In this document: one piece after another, positions 7,782 to 16,300 of the stretch | Layout: every line of letters starts with the position of its first letter | Numbering within the stretch: the stretch's first letter is position 1 | NCBI GenBank assembly: GCA_026708385.1 | Contig: JAPOVA010000038.1 | Location: forward strand, 11,722-60,253 | From: Simkaniaceae bacterium | GTDB lineage: Bacteria > Chlamydiota > Chlamydiia > Chlamydiales > Simkaniaceae | Reading direction: 5' to 3' | Length of the DNA stretch: 48,532 nt | The notes under the pieces: model-generated | Seen by the model: the letters and a program-made list of their open reading frames with translations, nothing else | Databases searched by the model: none | What the model was told of the DNA's origin: nothing | Program-made: the position numbers and the translations under genes

Positions 7782-8888
7782 TCAATCACCCCTCTCTTCG
7801 GAAAGCATGGATTCCAAGACACCGTGCATGGCACGTGCGTACGGTCCGCCTCCACCACCGCTACCGAAATAGCCCATCCTTTTCCGCACTTCCTCAACCC
7901 GCAACCTTTCCATCTTGCGCCTATCCGTTGTCCCGATCCCGTACGGCGGGAGTTTTCGAACATCCGTTGCCTCTTCGATTTTCCGGATGCGATCTTTGAG
8001 TAACGGTTGCCCGTAATCAAACAGATCCTCTCCTCCGGAAGACCATCTCATTAGAGCCCACCATATACCCAAGGGGCCGAAGGGATCGAAAAGAGCCCGT
8101 ACGCCCTTTGACAGATCGGCATTTACTCCCCTCAGAGAGGTAAAATGTCTCCACCCTCCCCGTAACTCTTCATCGGTTGCGTTGGCTATGGCAAAATCAT
8201 CCGCCTTCGCCTCTTGCCATCGAAACACCGCATCAACCATCCGATTGCCGACGAAACAGGCAACCGCCATGCCGGCCAAAGGAACGACTACTTGCCTAAC
8301 CCGTACGAGAGGAGAAGTGCGCACGGTTTTCACCGACCACACCCCCCTGCGAGGAGAAGCTCGGACTATTTTTACGGACTCCGCCCTTCCACGGGAGAGG
8401 GCGCGTATGATTTTTACGGACCCTATCCCCAATATCGCAAGTCGAGCAAGATCATTGACCGCAACGGCGACACCGCCCTTAACGGCGTCATCGGATCGAA
8501 GGTGCGCAATCTCGCGATTCATCAAAAAGCCCGTACGAGCCGGGTCGACGTCATGGTCGTGCGCGGGGATGTATATGACGGCATCGCCCGATCGCCACCG
8601 GTTCGTCCCTACGGCATACGGTCTGTCCGAATGGTCGTCCTGCACGATAACGAGATCCTCTCGAATGCCCGCTTCTTGCAAGAGCCGTTGTTTGCCGACT
8701 CGCACACCGGAGCAGTTGCGATGGCGACGAAGTGGGGAAGGCCGGGCTTTATGGTGCGTGGCCCGGTATATGGCGGCAAAACCCCCGAACACACCATCCG
8801 AAGAGAGGTTGGAAAGAAAATTCCCCACAAGCGATATAGTCATGGCCCCCCCGTACCGGATTACCAAGAGGGCCCATTGTAGATACAT
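7782..8888 (-). CDS. M48-like membrane metallopeptidase homologue with altered zinc motif
   Basis: Up to 368 residues; the start is uncertain (8888, or 8843 giving MTISLVGNFL), with no strong ribosome site. A GFLMNREIAHLRSDD segment near residue 115–130 corresponds to the HExxH helix of M48 peptidases, but its first His is Arg. An EAKADDFAIANATDEELRGG segment near 225–245 matches the downstream Glu ligand helix (E-x-x-AD-x-FA). Between them, hydrophobic stretches near 140–155 and 195–215 fit membrane hairpins. A central repeat-like stretch alternates VKIVRA and VKTVRT motifs. The C-terminal 120 residues are charged. The lost His suggests a non-catalytic homologue. The family call rests on these two motifs only. 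Confidence 0.45.
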   Translation of the reverse strand: MYLQWALLVIRYGGAMTISLVGNFLSNLSSDGVFGGFAAIYRATHHKARPSPLRRHRNCSGVRVGKQRLLQEAGIREDLVIVQDDHSDRPYAVGTNRWRSGDAVIYIPAHDHDVDPARTGFLMNREIAHLRSDDAVKGGVAVAVNDLARLAILGIGSVKIIRALSRGRAESVKIVRASPRRGVWSVKTVRTSPLVRVRQVVVPLAGMAVACFVGNRMVDAVFRWQEAKADDFAIANATDEELRGGWRHFTSLRGVNADLSKGVRALFDPFGPLGIWWALMRWSSGGEDLFDYGQPLLKDRIRKIEEATDVRKLPPYGIGTTDRRKMERLRVEEVRKRMGYFGSGGGGGPYARAMHGVLESMLSEERGD

Positions 8889-9204
8889 CGTAATTTACGA
8901 TCAAGATCCTACCGACTGCGTTGAAAAAAAGATGAGCAATCGATCGCGGAATGTAGCCGGAAAGGTAACCTTAGCGGATGCACGCCATACACTCGGATAG
9001 AAGAGGAACGTGCATCCCGGACCGAAAAAGATTCGTTAACCCCGATTCCCTCTCAACGACAAAGACTCAACAGGACAAAGTTACTCAGGGCTTTTTATGA
9101 AGGGATCACTCTCACATCGATATTACTCCATATCTTCTTGAATTAAGAGTATTCGATTCTTTTGTATCTATACGGCATCTATTCTTTCCGGTTTATTGGG
9201 AAAG
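8889..9204. other. Gap without a clear gene
   Basis: No supported ORF. AT-rich sequence at 9110–9190 suggests a regulatory region for the rightward transcripts below; nothing else was recognised. Confidence 0.4.
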
Positions 9205-9231
9205 TTGTGGACCGGCTCGGTAAAATATAAT
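9205..9231 (+). promoter_or_regulatory. Promoter upstream of 16-residue ORF
   Basis: A perfect TATAAT (-10) at 9226–9231. TTGTGG lies at 9205–9210 with a short 15-base spacer, or AGTTGT at 9203 with 17. The RNA would carry a leader of about 60 bases before the 16-codon ORF. Confidence 0.45.
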
Positions 9232-9286
9232 CTCCACAACCGCTACGTCACTTCTTAAAACCGAACAGATAACCCAAACAAAGAAA

Positions 9287-9321
9287 GGAGGTAAACTATG
9301 GAAACGGAAAGCATCACCTCC
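9287..9321 (+). promoter_or_regulatory. Possible ribosome-site-sequestering hairpin
   Basis: The perfect Shine-Dalgarno GGAGGT (9287–9292) is complementary to ACCTCC (9316–9321) inside the 16-codon ORF. Pairing would hide the ribosome site and start codon in a loop. This is a sequence observation; folding was not computed. Confidence 0.35.
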
Positions 9322-9348
9322 GCCGACCCGGCCGATTTAGGTTGCTAA
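9298..9348 (+). CDS. 16-residue leader-type ORF
   Basis: Product METESITSADPADLGC. Its ribosome site AAAGGAGGT is one of the best in the window and sits 5 bases before the ATG. The ORF ends 57 bases before the next gene. It may be a leader peptide controlling the 177-residue gene downstream or the stub of a truncated gene. The internal ACCTCC that can pair with the ribosome site favours a regulatory role, without proof. Confidence 0.35.
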   Translation: METESITSADPADLGC

Positions 9349-9371
9349 TGTCGGGGTAGGTGTGGTATGGT
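9342..9371 (+). promoter_or_regulatory. Promoter for the 177-residue gene
   Basis: TTGCTA (9342–9347), 18-base spacer, TATGGT (9366–9371), 34 bases upstream of the ATG at 9405. It overlaps the end of the 16-codon ORF. Confidence 0.4.
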
Positions 9372-9404
9372 GTCTCCCTACATCGTACACAAAAGGAGGC
9401 GGAT

Positions 9405-9938
9405 ATGTCTTGTTTTTCTTTTTTATGTTGCCGAAGATCGTCAGTCGCACGACCCCCGATCGATTACGAGCAAGGAGTGAGAGTCATTTTATTGTCGCCC
9501 GAAGAGACCCGGAGGATCGCCAAGAAGGTCACCGGGGCAGTGCAAGAGGTGCTCGGGACGGACGCGGAAGTCACCACCCTGACCCTCGTCCCCGCCACCC
9601 AAGCGAGGATACTCGTTCAGCGAACCGAGCAGACCGGTGTCGGGGGTAGTACTTCTTCGATCCCCGCTACCGCGGTTCCCAAAGATGATTCGGCCCTACA
9701 TGACGGGAAACCCGACGCCGTGACGAAGGCGGATTCGCCCCTCACCCCGACTCCCGTCCCCGGTCCCGTACCCGTTCATGGCGGGTCTCACGCCCTCCCG
9801 ACCGGAGGAGAAATCATGCACGACGAGGAGGAGGTCAAGATTGAGTTCGGAGACAATCCCGCCGTGGCGATAGTGAAGATGGCGGCTCTGCTTTATGAGG
9901 ATTATGAGGGTGGAGCCTTCGGGAAACCCGGGGTATGA
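9405..9938 (+). CDS. Hypothetical protein with Pro/Thr-rich middle
   Basis: 177 residues; the ATG at 9405 is fixed by AAAGGAGG upstream, against an earlier in-frame GTG. The N-terminus MSCFSFLCCRR is Cys-rich and basic, a pattern that can be a lipid-modification or host-targeting signal. Residues 25–70 look folded (VRVILLSPEETRRIAKK, TLTLVPA). Residues 80–145 are low-complexity, rich in Pro, Thr, Val and Gly. The C-terminus (150–177) is acidic, with DEEEVKIEFGDNPAVAIVK. It is not recognised as a known family and could be a secreted effector, but only composition suggests this. Confidence 0.5.
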   Translation: MSCFSFLCCRRSSVARPPIDYEQGVRVILLSPEETRRIAKKVTGAVQEVLGTDAEVTTLTLVPATQARILVQRTEQTGVGGSTSSIPATAVPKDDSALHDGKPDAVTKADSPLTPTPVPGPVPVHGGSHALPTGGEIMHDEEEVKIEFGDNPAVAIVKMAALLYEDYEGGAFGKPGV

Positions 9939-10437
9939 GGACCGTCCGTGTAGATTGGGGCCTCCATTTCTTGTCCCCGCGATCGGCGCGGGTGGTACTG
10001 CTTCGGGGGGCTCGATCTCCACGCTTTTTTTGTGCGGTGGGTGGCACGAGCGCCCCGGTTTGGTTTCGTCGGGTCACTGCCGGTTCTTCGGTCTTCCCGG
10101 GATTGAAGTATGTTGCATCGGGGGGCACGACCTTCTTTTCCGTGTATTACGGAAAATCGTGAAGGGTGCGTGCTTTCCGAAAACAACCCATCCGAATCGT
10201 TGCACATCCATCGTCGGGTACCGGACATCACCTACCCTCACCCGCTAAGACGGAGATGTGAAGGAACCCCCGACGGGTAGCTCGTTTGCATACGCTCGGG
10301 AAGATTGGGGGCACGACGGTCACATACGCAAAGCAAGACGGGTGTACGCTACCCAAGGCCATGGTGTCGGAGATCTCCGAGTATGGTTCAAGTTTGCGGA
10401 AGAGGATGAGGAACCGGAGACCGATCTCGGAAGCCGT
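9939..10437. other. Gap with only weak ORFs
   Basis: A 75-codon frame starts at 9935 with an ATGA overlap to the previous stop, but it is Arg/Gly-rich without family signal. Frames around 10286–10440 are likewise unsupported. It is possibly decayed sequence. Confidence 0.35.
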
Positions 10438-11679
10438 CTATAGAAGTTGCCCCAACATATCTACGTCATCCATCCCCTCGAGCACACCCTCCATCCCCTC
10501 CACGAAGCAAATCGTAACGATCTCTCCGCGAACCCCGTACCCGGTGATCCAACCGAAGGATTGCATGCGCCCCAAACATGTCGTCACGGCCTTTTTCCGT
10601 CCCTCGGCCGATACCCCTGCCTTGTTGAAGGCCGTGCATCTTGCGCAACCCTCATCCGAAATGCGGTGTCGTTCATATTCCATCGCATCTTGCAATCCCC
10701 CGTACACCGACCGATAGAGTTCGTCTACGGTGCCGGTTACCCGTTCGATTCTCGTGGAGGATTCCATCGTGCATGTCGCCCCCCGAGAGGGACTTTCCCG
10801 AACGAGCGTTCGCAGGTTCGCCAGAAACGGCTCCAACATATCCGGATCATCCGGCCCGTCCACGAAGCGAATCGTAACGGTCTCTCCGCACACCCCGTAC
10901 TCGGCAACCCGGCCCAGGGATCGCATGCTCCCCAAACAGGCCGTCACAGCCTCTTTCCGTCCCTTAGCCGACACTCGGGTCTCTTTGAAGAGTGCGAATC
11001 CCGCACGACCTTCATCCGAAACGTCGTATCGTTCATACTCTATCGTATCCTGCAACCCCCTATACACCGACCAATAGAGTTCGTCGACGGTGCCGGTTGC
11101 CCGTTCGATTCTCACGGGGGGCTCCTTCGCGAGTGTCGCCCTCCGGAGGGGGCTTCTCCGAATAAGCAGTCGCAATTTCGTCAGAAACGGCTCCAACATA
11201 TCCGGATCATCCGTCCCTTCCGTAAAGCGAATCGTAACGCTCTCTCCGTGCACCCCGTACTCGATAATCCGGCCGAGAGATTGCATGCTCTCCAAGCATG
11301 CCGTCACAGCCTTTTTCCGTCCCTTAGCCGACACTCGGGTCCCTTTGAAGAGTGCGAATCCCACACGACCTTCATCCGAAACGCCGTATCGTTCATACTC
11401 TATCGTATCCCGCAACCCCCCATACACCGACCAATAGAGTTCGTCGACGGTACCGGTTACCCGTTCCGGTCTCACGGGGAGTTCCTTCGCGAGTGTCGCC
11501 CTCCGGAGGGGGCTTCTCCGAATAAGCGGTTGCGGTTTCGTCGTAGAGGTTGCCGAAGAGAGCAAAAACGGGGATGGGAATCGGCCGCCTTGCTCGGCTT
11601 CGTGCTCGGCTCCGTAAACCGAAGCATTCAAGACATGTTTCCCCCAAGTATTTTCAACCAAACCGGACATTTCCTTCAC
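10438..11679 (-). CDS. Protein of three 120-residue tandem repeats
   Basis: 413 residues from a GTG at 11679; an ATG at 11670 is also possible, and neither has a clear ribosome site. After a 70-residue leader come three repeats of exactly 120 residues. Each contains RVTGTVDELY, a SVYGGL helix, SDEGR, a VSAKGRK segment, AVTACL, a GRI-EYGV strand, VTIRF and DPDMLEPFL, with the linker RRSPLRRATLAKE between units. The third unit is the most diverged and ends early. The pattern suggests an alpha/beta fold repeated as beads, typical of binding or effector proteins. No known family is recognised. A perfect TTGACA lies just upstream on the minus strand near 11712, but the -10 is poor. Confidence 0.6.
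   Translation of the reverse strand: MKEMSGLVENTWGKHVLNASVYGAEHEAEQGGRFPSPFLLSSATSTTKPQPLIRRSPLRRATLAKELPVRPERVTGTVDELYWSVYGGLRDTIEYERYGVSDEGRVGFALFKGTRVSAKGRKKAVTACLESMQSLGRIIEYGVHGESVTIRFTEGTDDPDMLEPFLTKLRLLIRRSPLRRATLAKEPPVRIERATGTVDELYWSVYRGLQDTIEYERYDVSDEGRAGFALFKETRVSAKGRKEAVTACLGSMRSLGRVAEYGVCGETVTIRFVDGPDDPDMLEPFLANLRTLVRESPSRGATCTMESSTRIERVTGTVDELYRSVYGGLQDAMEYERHRISDEGCARCTAFNKAGVSAEGRKKAVTTCLGRMQSFGWITGYGVRGEIVTICFVEGMEGVLEGMDDVDMLGQLL
10450..11530 (-). repeat. Three tandem 360-bp coding repeats
   Basis: Identical landmarks (for example the TCGTCGACGG or TCGTCTACGG segment) occur at 10721, 11081 and 11441, exactly 360 bases apart with no indels. Strict register and amino-acid conservation indicate in-frame expansion under selection for an intact protein. 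Confidence 0.85.
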
Positions 11680-11954
11680 CGAGTAATTATCTGTTTAATA
11701 AACCTGTCAACTTCAATTAATTGTAACCCATAGCTACAATTGAATCAATGCCGGGCCATAATCGAAACGGAACCGCACGGGTAAAGCCCCATCTCGCCAC
11801 CCACTCCCGGGAAATAATCGAGTATTACCTACATAAGAAAGATTTCATATGAAGATACTATGTCAATATTAATTTGTCTAATATAATTTTTCTTAAAGTT
11901 ACACAAGTGGATTTTTTTAAGGAGAGGGAAGCTAACGAACAGCACACTATTACG
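11680..11954. other. AT-rich boundary between accessory and core DNA
   Basis: No supported gene. The sequence becomes AT-rich at 11820–11920 and contains a TATAAT at 11882–11887 with only a weak -35. It marks the passage from the repeat-rich block into the conserved core. Confidence 0.4.
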
Positions 11955-11983
11955 TTGTCGTCTTAAGAAAGAGATGGTATGAT
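11955..11983 (+). promoter_or_regulatory. Promoter of the uhpC–dnaE run
   Basis: TTGTCG (11955–11960), 17-base spacer, TATGAT (11978–11983). This is a good match to the chlamydial housekeeping sigma consensus, ending 37 bases before the chosen uhpC start. Confidence 0.6.
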
Positions 11984-12020
11984 CGACGGAATAGCGCGAA
12001 AACCATAAGGAGAGATGCAA

Positions 12021-13379
12021 ATGAGCTTTGTGGAACGCCTGCTAAGGGCCGACCCCCCTCATCCGACCGTGACCGACAAGAAAGAAATCGCACGTCGCTA
12101 CTTCTACTGGCGTATTCGTGTCTTCTACAGCATGTACATCGGCTACGCCCTCTTCTACTTCACGCGTAAGAGTTTTGCCTTTTCCATGCCCCTTCTCAGC
12201 TCGGAGCTGGGATTTTCCGCAAGCCAACTCGGGTTTTTGGGAAGCCTCCTCAGCTTTTCATACGGATTCAGCAAACTGGTGGGGGGGGTGCTCTCCGACA
12301 GGATCAATCTGAGGTATTTCATGGGAGCGGGGCTGTTCATGACGGGTCTGTGTAACATTTTCTTCGGCCTCTCCTCCTCCCTGCTCTTTTTCGGTATCTT
12401 CATGACATGCAACGGATTTTTTCAGGGATGGGGCTCTCCTCCGTGCGCTCGACTCCTTACCTGTTGGTATTCTCAAAAAGAGAGGGGGCGGTGGTGGGGA
12501 GTATGGAACACCTCCCATAATCTCGGAGGGGCCATCATTCCACTCATATGTGTCGGACTCGGTAAGGCATTCGGTTGGCAGTACGGCATGCATGCCGCGG
12601 GCTTACTTGCCATGATCTTCGGGCTGTTTTTGATCAATCGACTCCGAGATACCCCTCGTACGGTCGGTCTTCCCCCGATCGAAGAGCACAAAAAGGAAGT
12701 TGCGTCCGAAGAAGTTCGGTCCGGCTCCGATCGGAAATCCGCGATCACAAAAGAGACACCGAATGCACTCTTCAAAAAATACGTGCTGAAAAACAAGTTT
12801 ATATGGATTCTGGGAATCGCCTACTTCTTCGTCTACATCGTGCGAACCGCAATCAACGACTGGACACTGATGTATCTGATACGTGTCAAGGATTTCTCCA
12901 TGTTATCTGCCGGCATGTGCATTTTCTGGTTCGAAATCGGAGGACTCTTCGGTAGCCTCTCCGCGGGATGGATGTCCGACACTCTGTTTCGAGGGAAGAG
13001 GGGACCCGTCAATGCACTCTTCACCCTGGGGGTCGTCGGGGTACTCTTCGCTCTATGGATCGCTTCCACGCCGAGCGTCCCCCTCTTCTCTCTTATCATA
13101 TTCACCATCGGATTCCTCATCTTCGGTCCGCAGATGTTGATAGGAATGGCCGCTGCCGAGTTGGCCGGAAAAAGGGTATCGGGAGCGGCTACGGGATTTG
13201 TCGGTTTCTTCGCCTATGCGGGAGCAACGGTAGCGGGATACCCCGTCGGCCGGATGATCGACCTCTACGGGTGGTCGAAGGGATTGTTCGTTCCCTTGGC
13301 TCTCTCCGGTCTGGTAGCCGTCGCCTTCCTGTTCCCCTTGTGGAACAGGAAACCCGGGCGCGCAGCCCGAATGAGCTGA
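12021..13379 (+). CDS. uhpC: Hexose-phosphate:phosphate antiporter (UhpC-type MFS)
   Basis: 452 residues. The ATG at 12021 is preferred to the ATG at 12015, because the ribosome site AAGGAG (12007–12012) would touch the latter but is well spaced from 12021. The protein has about 12 membrane segments, with the N-terminal block RVFYSMYIGYALFYFTRKSF, then GVLSDRINLRYF between segments 2 and 3 (the MFS motif), FFQGWGSPPCARLL and a long cytoplasmic loop around residues 215–250. These features match the organophosphate:phosphate antiporters (UhpT/UhpC/GlpT). In chlamydiae this protein imports host glucose-6-phosphate. It lies one base before dnaE, the order I recall in Chlamydia (CT544–CT545), so the two are probably co-transcribed. 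Confidence 0.9.
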   Translation: MSFVERLLRADPPHPTVTDKKEIARRYFYWRIRVFYSMYIGYALFYFTRKSFAFSMPLLSSELGFSASQLGFLGSLLSFSYGFSKLVGGVLSDRINLRYFMGAGLFMTGLCNIFFGLSSSLLFFGIFMTCNGFFQGWGSPPCARLLTCWYSQKERGRWWGVWNTSHNLGGAIIPLICVGLGKAFGWQYGMHAAGLLAMIFGLFLINRLRDTPRTVGLPPIEEHKKEVASEEVRSGSDRKSAITKETPNALFKKYVLKNKFIWILGIAYFFVYIVRTAINDWTLMYLIRVKDFSMLSAGMCIFWFEIGGLFGSLSAGWMSDTLFRGKRGPVNALFTLGVVGVLFALWIASTPSVPLFSLIIFTIGFLIFGPQMLIGMAAAELAGKRVSGAATGFVGFFAYAGATVAGYPVGRMIDLYGWSKGLFVPLALSGLVAVAFLFPLWNRKPGRAARMS

Positions 13380-13380
13380 T

Positions 13381-16300
13381 ATGGGTCCGATCCCCCTCCG
13401 GGTTCGTTCTCAGTACTCCGTCCTGCGGGGCACCGCTTCGATTCCGGCTCTCGTCGCAAAGGCCAAAGAATATGCCCTTCCCGCCTTGGCCCTCACCGAC
13501 TTCTACAACCTATTCGGTACCGTCGAGTTTTTCAAAGAGTGCGGGAAGGAGGGGATCAAACCCGTTATCGGTATCGAGATTGCGGTAGCTCCCCGATCCA
13601 GGCTACACAAAAAAAGGGTACCCGACCACCCCCCCGGATACCCCCTCCTCCTCCTCGCACGAGACAAAAAGGGGTACCGCAATCTCTGCAAAATCGCCTC
13701 CGTAGCTTCCGTAGAGGGGTTTTACTACACACCACGGGTCGATAGGGAAACACTGGAGGCCCACGCGGAAGGTCTCATCTGCATCTCGGGGACCCCGGAA
13801 AGCAGAATCGGTCGCATGATCTTGCGGGACGAGAAAGAAGATCTTGAAGCGGAAATCGAGTGGAGCCGTTCCACGTACGGAGAGCGCTTCTACTTCGAAC
13901 TCCAAAGACACCGAATGACGGCAGACGCCATCAAAAAGGGGGGGATTGATCAGGAATCATGGATCTACGGAGAGTATCGGAGGAGAATAGCATCCGAAGA
14001 AAAGATCATGGAGACCTTGTCGGATCTTTCTTCCTCTCGGGGCATCCCCTACATCGTCTCGAACGATATTCGCTATCTGCAACGGGACGATTGGAAAGCG
14101 CACGAAATCTTGATGAACATCGGGACGGGAGAACCGGTCGAAACGGTACGGCGAGATCAATACGGCAGAGAAATCGGACGGACACCCAACCCGAAGCGCA
14201 AGGTCACCTTTACCCACGAGATGTACTTCAAATCTCCCGATCAAATGGCCACCCTCTTTACGGACCGAAAGGAGGGAATCGAAAATACCGAAAAAATAGC
14301 GGAAGAGTGCAACGTGGAACTCGATTTCACCACCCGCTACTACCCCGTTTTCGTTCCCCCGGGATCGGAGGGAAAAAGGTTAAGTGAAGAAGAACGCATT
14401 CGCTTGGCGGAACGGTTTCTCATACGCCTCTGCAAGGAGAAGATCCCCGAAAGGTATGGAGCAAAACAACTGTCCGAAGTGCGTAAAAATTATCCGGATG
14501 AAGATCCTTCCGATGTCATTGCGAAGAGGTTGGAAACCGAATTTCACATCATCTCCTCCAAGGGGATGTGCGACTACATCTTGATCGTGTATGACTTTGT
14601 CGCTTGGGCAAAAAGCCGAGATATTCCCGTGGGACCCGGGCGCGGTTCGGGAGCGGGCTCCCTCATCCTCTACTTGATCGGCATTACCGATATCGAGCCT
14701 CTCCGCTTCAATCTCTTCTTCGAACGCTTCATCAACCCCGAACGGACCTCCTATCCCGATATCGACGTCGATATCTGCATGGAACGTCGTCCCGAGGTGA
14801 TCGAATACACGTTGAACAAATACGGACGGGACAAGGTGGCACAAATCATTACGTTCGGCAGAATGAAGGCCAAAATGGCCATAAGAGATGTCGGAAGGGT
14901 GCTCGACGTACCCTTGACCAAGGTCAACGCCATCGTCGGACTCATCCCGGACGAACTCGACATAACCATCGATAAGGCGCTCACCGCCGATCCGGAATTG
15001 CAGGAGAGTGCCTCATGTGACAAAGAGGTAGGTACCGTCCTCGCCTTCGCCCGAAAATTGGAAGGATCGATTCGCAATACGGGAGTGCATGCGGCCGGTA
15101 TCATCATCTCCGGCGATCCCCTGACCGACCATATTCCCGTCTGCCTCCCGAAGGGAGCCGACCTCATCGTAACCCAATACTCCATGAAGTCCGTGGAGGC
15201 GGTCGGCATGCTAAAGATCGATTTTCTGGGGTTGAAAACTCTCACCTCCATCCGAAAAACGGTCGACGCCATCGCCACCTCATCGGGCAAAAAGATCCGT
15301 ATTGCCGACCTCCCCCTCGATGACCGGGCAACATTCGACCTTCTCAACCGCGGCCATACGCAGGGGATCTTCCAGTTTGAATCATCGGGAATGCAGGAGC
15401 TCATCGCACAGCTACACATCGACACGTTTGAGGAGATCATCGCCGTCAGTGCACTCTACCGGCCGGGACCCATGGAGATGATCCCTTCATTTATCAACCG
15501 GAAACACGGAAAAGAAAACATTGAAACGGACCACCCCCTGATGGAGGAGATCATCAGAGAAACCTACGGAATTATCGTCTACCAGGAACAGGTCATGCAA
15601 ATCGCACGGACACTTGCCGGCTACTCGTTGGGGGAGGGCGATATACTCAGACGTGCCATGGGTAAAAAAGATCGCGAAGAGATGCTCAAACAAAGAGAGG
15701 CATTCATCTCGGGAGCGATTCGTCGATCGATCGACGAAAAGACGGCCACCACAATCTTCGACAAGATCGAAAAATTTGCCTCGTACGGGTTCAATAAATC
15801 GCACGCCACCGCATACGGATTCCTAAGTTATGTCACCGCTTATCTGAAAGCCAACTATCCGAAGGAGTGGTTGGCCGCCCTTATGACATGCGACGGAAGC
15901 GATATGGCAAAGACGACAAAACATATCCGGGATGCCTCCGGAACGGGAATCGACATTCTCCCCCCGGACCTCAATGAATCGGGATCGGAATTCGTAGCCA
16001 CCGTAAAGGGAATCCGGTTTGCCATGTCCGGCATCAAAGGGGTGGGTCGAGGCGTTACGGAGGCGATCGTACGGGAAAGGGAGAGAGCCGGTCCCTTCCG
16101 CTCTCTCTACGACGTAATCACGAGAGTCAAGCCCTCGGTCATCACGAAAAAGGCGACGGAACATCTGATCAAGGCGGGCGCTTTCGACTTCACGAAGCGG
16201 AAACGTGCGGAGCTTTTGACCGCCATCGAACCGGTGTTTCGTGAGGCGAAGCGGAGGCAAAGGGATCGCGATAAGGGGATCATCGATTTTCTCTCCCTGA

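Noticed and set aside
8182-9000. Plus-strand frame of 272 codons opposite the M48-like gene
   Set aside because: No ribosome site and no family motif; the minus-strand frame carries the M48-like motifs.
9935-10162. 75-codon frame overlapping the 177-residue gene by ATGA
   Set aside because: Arg/Gly/Phe-rich with no ribosome site beyond possible coupling and no recognisable feature.
10447-11733. Plus-strand frame of 428 codons opposite the 3 x 120-residue repeat protein
   Set aside because: It is open because the 360-bp repeats preserve frame on both strands; composition is His/Arg/Ser-rich. The minus frame has balanced, fold-like composition. The choice is likely but not proven.
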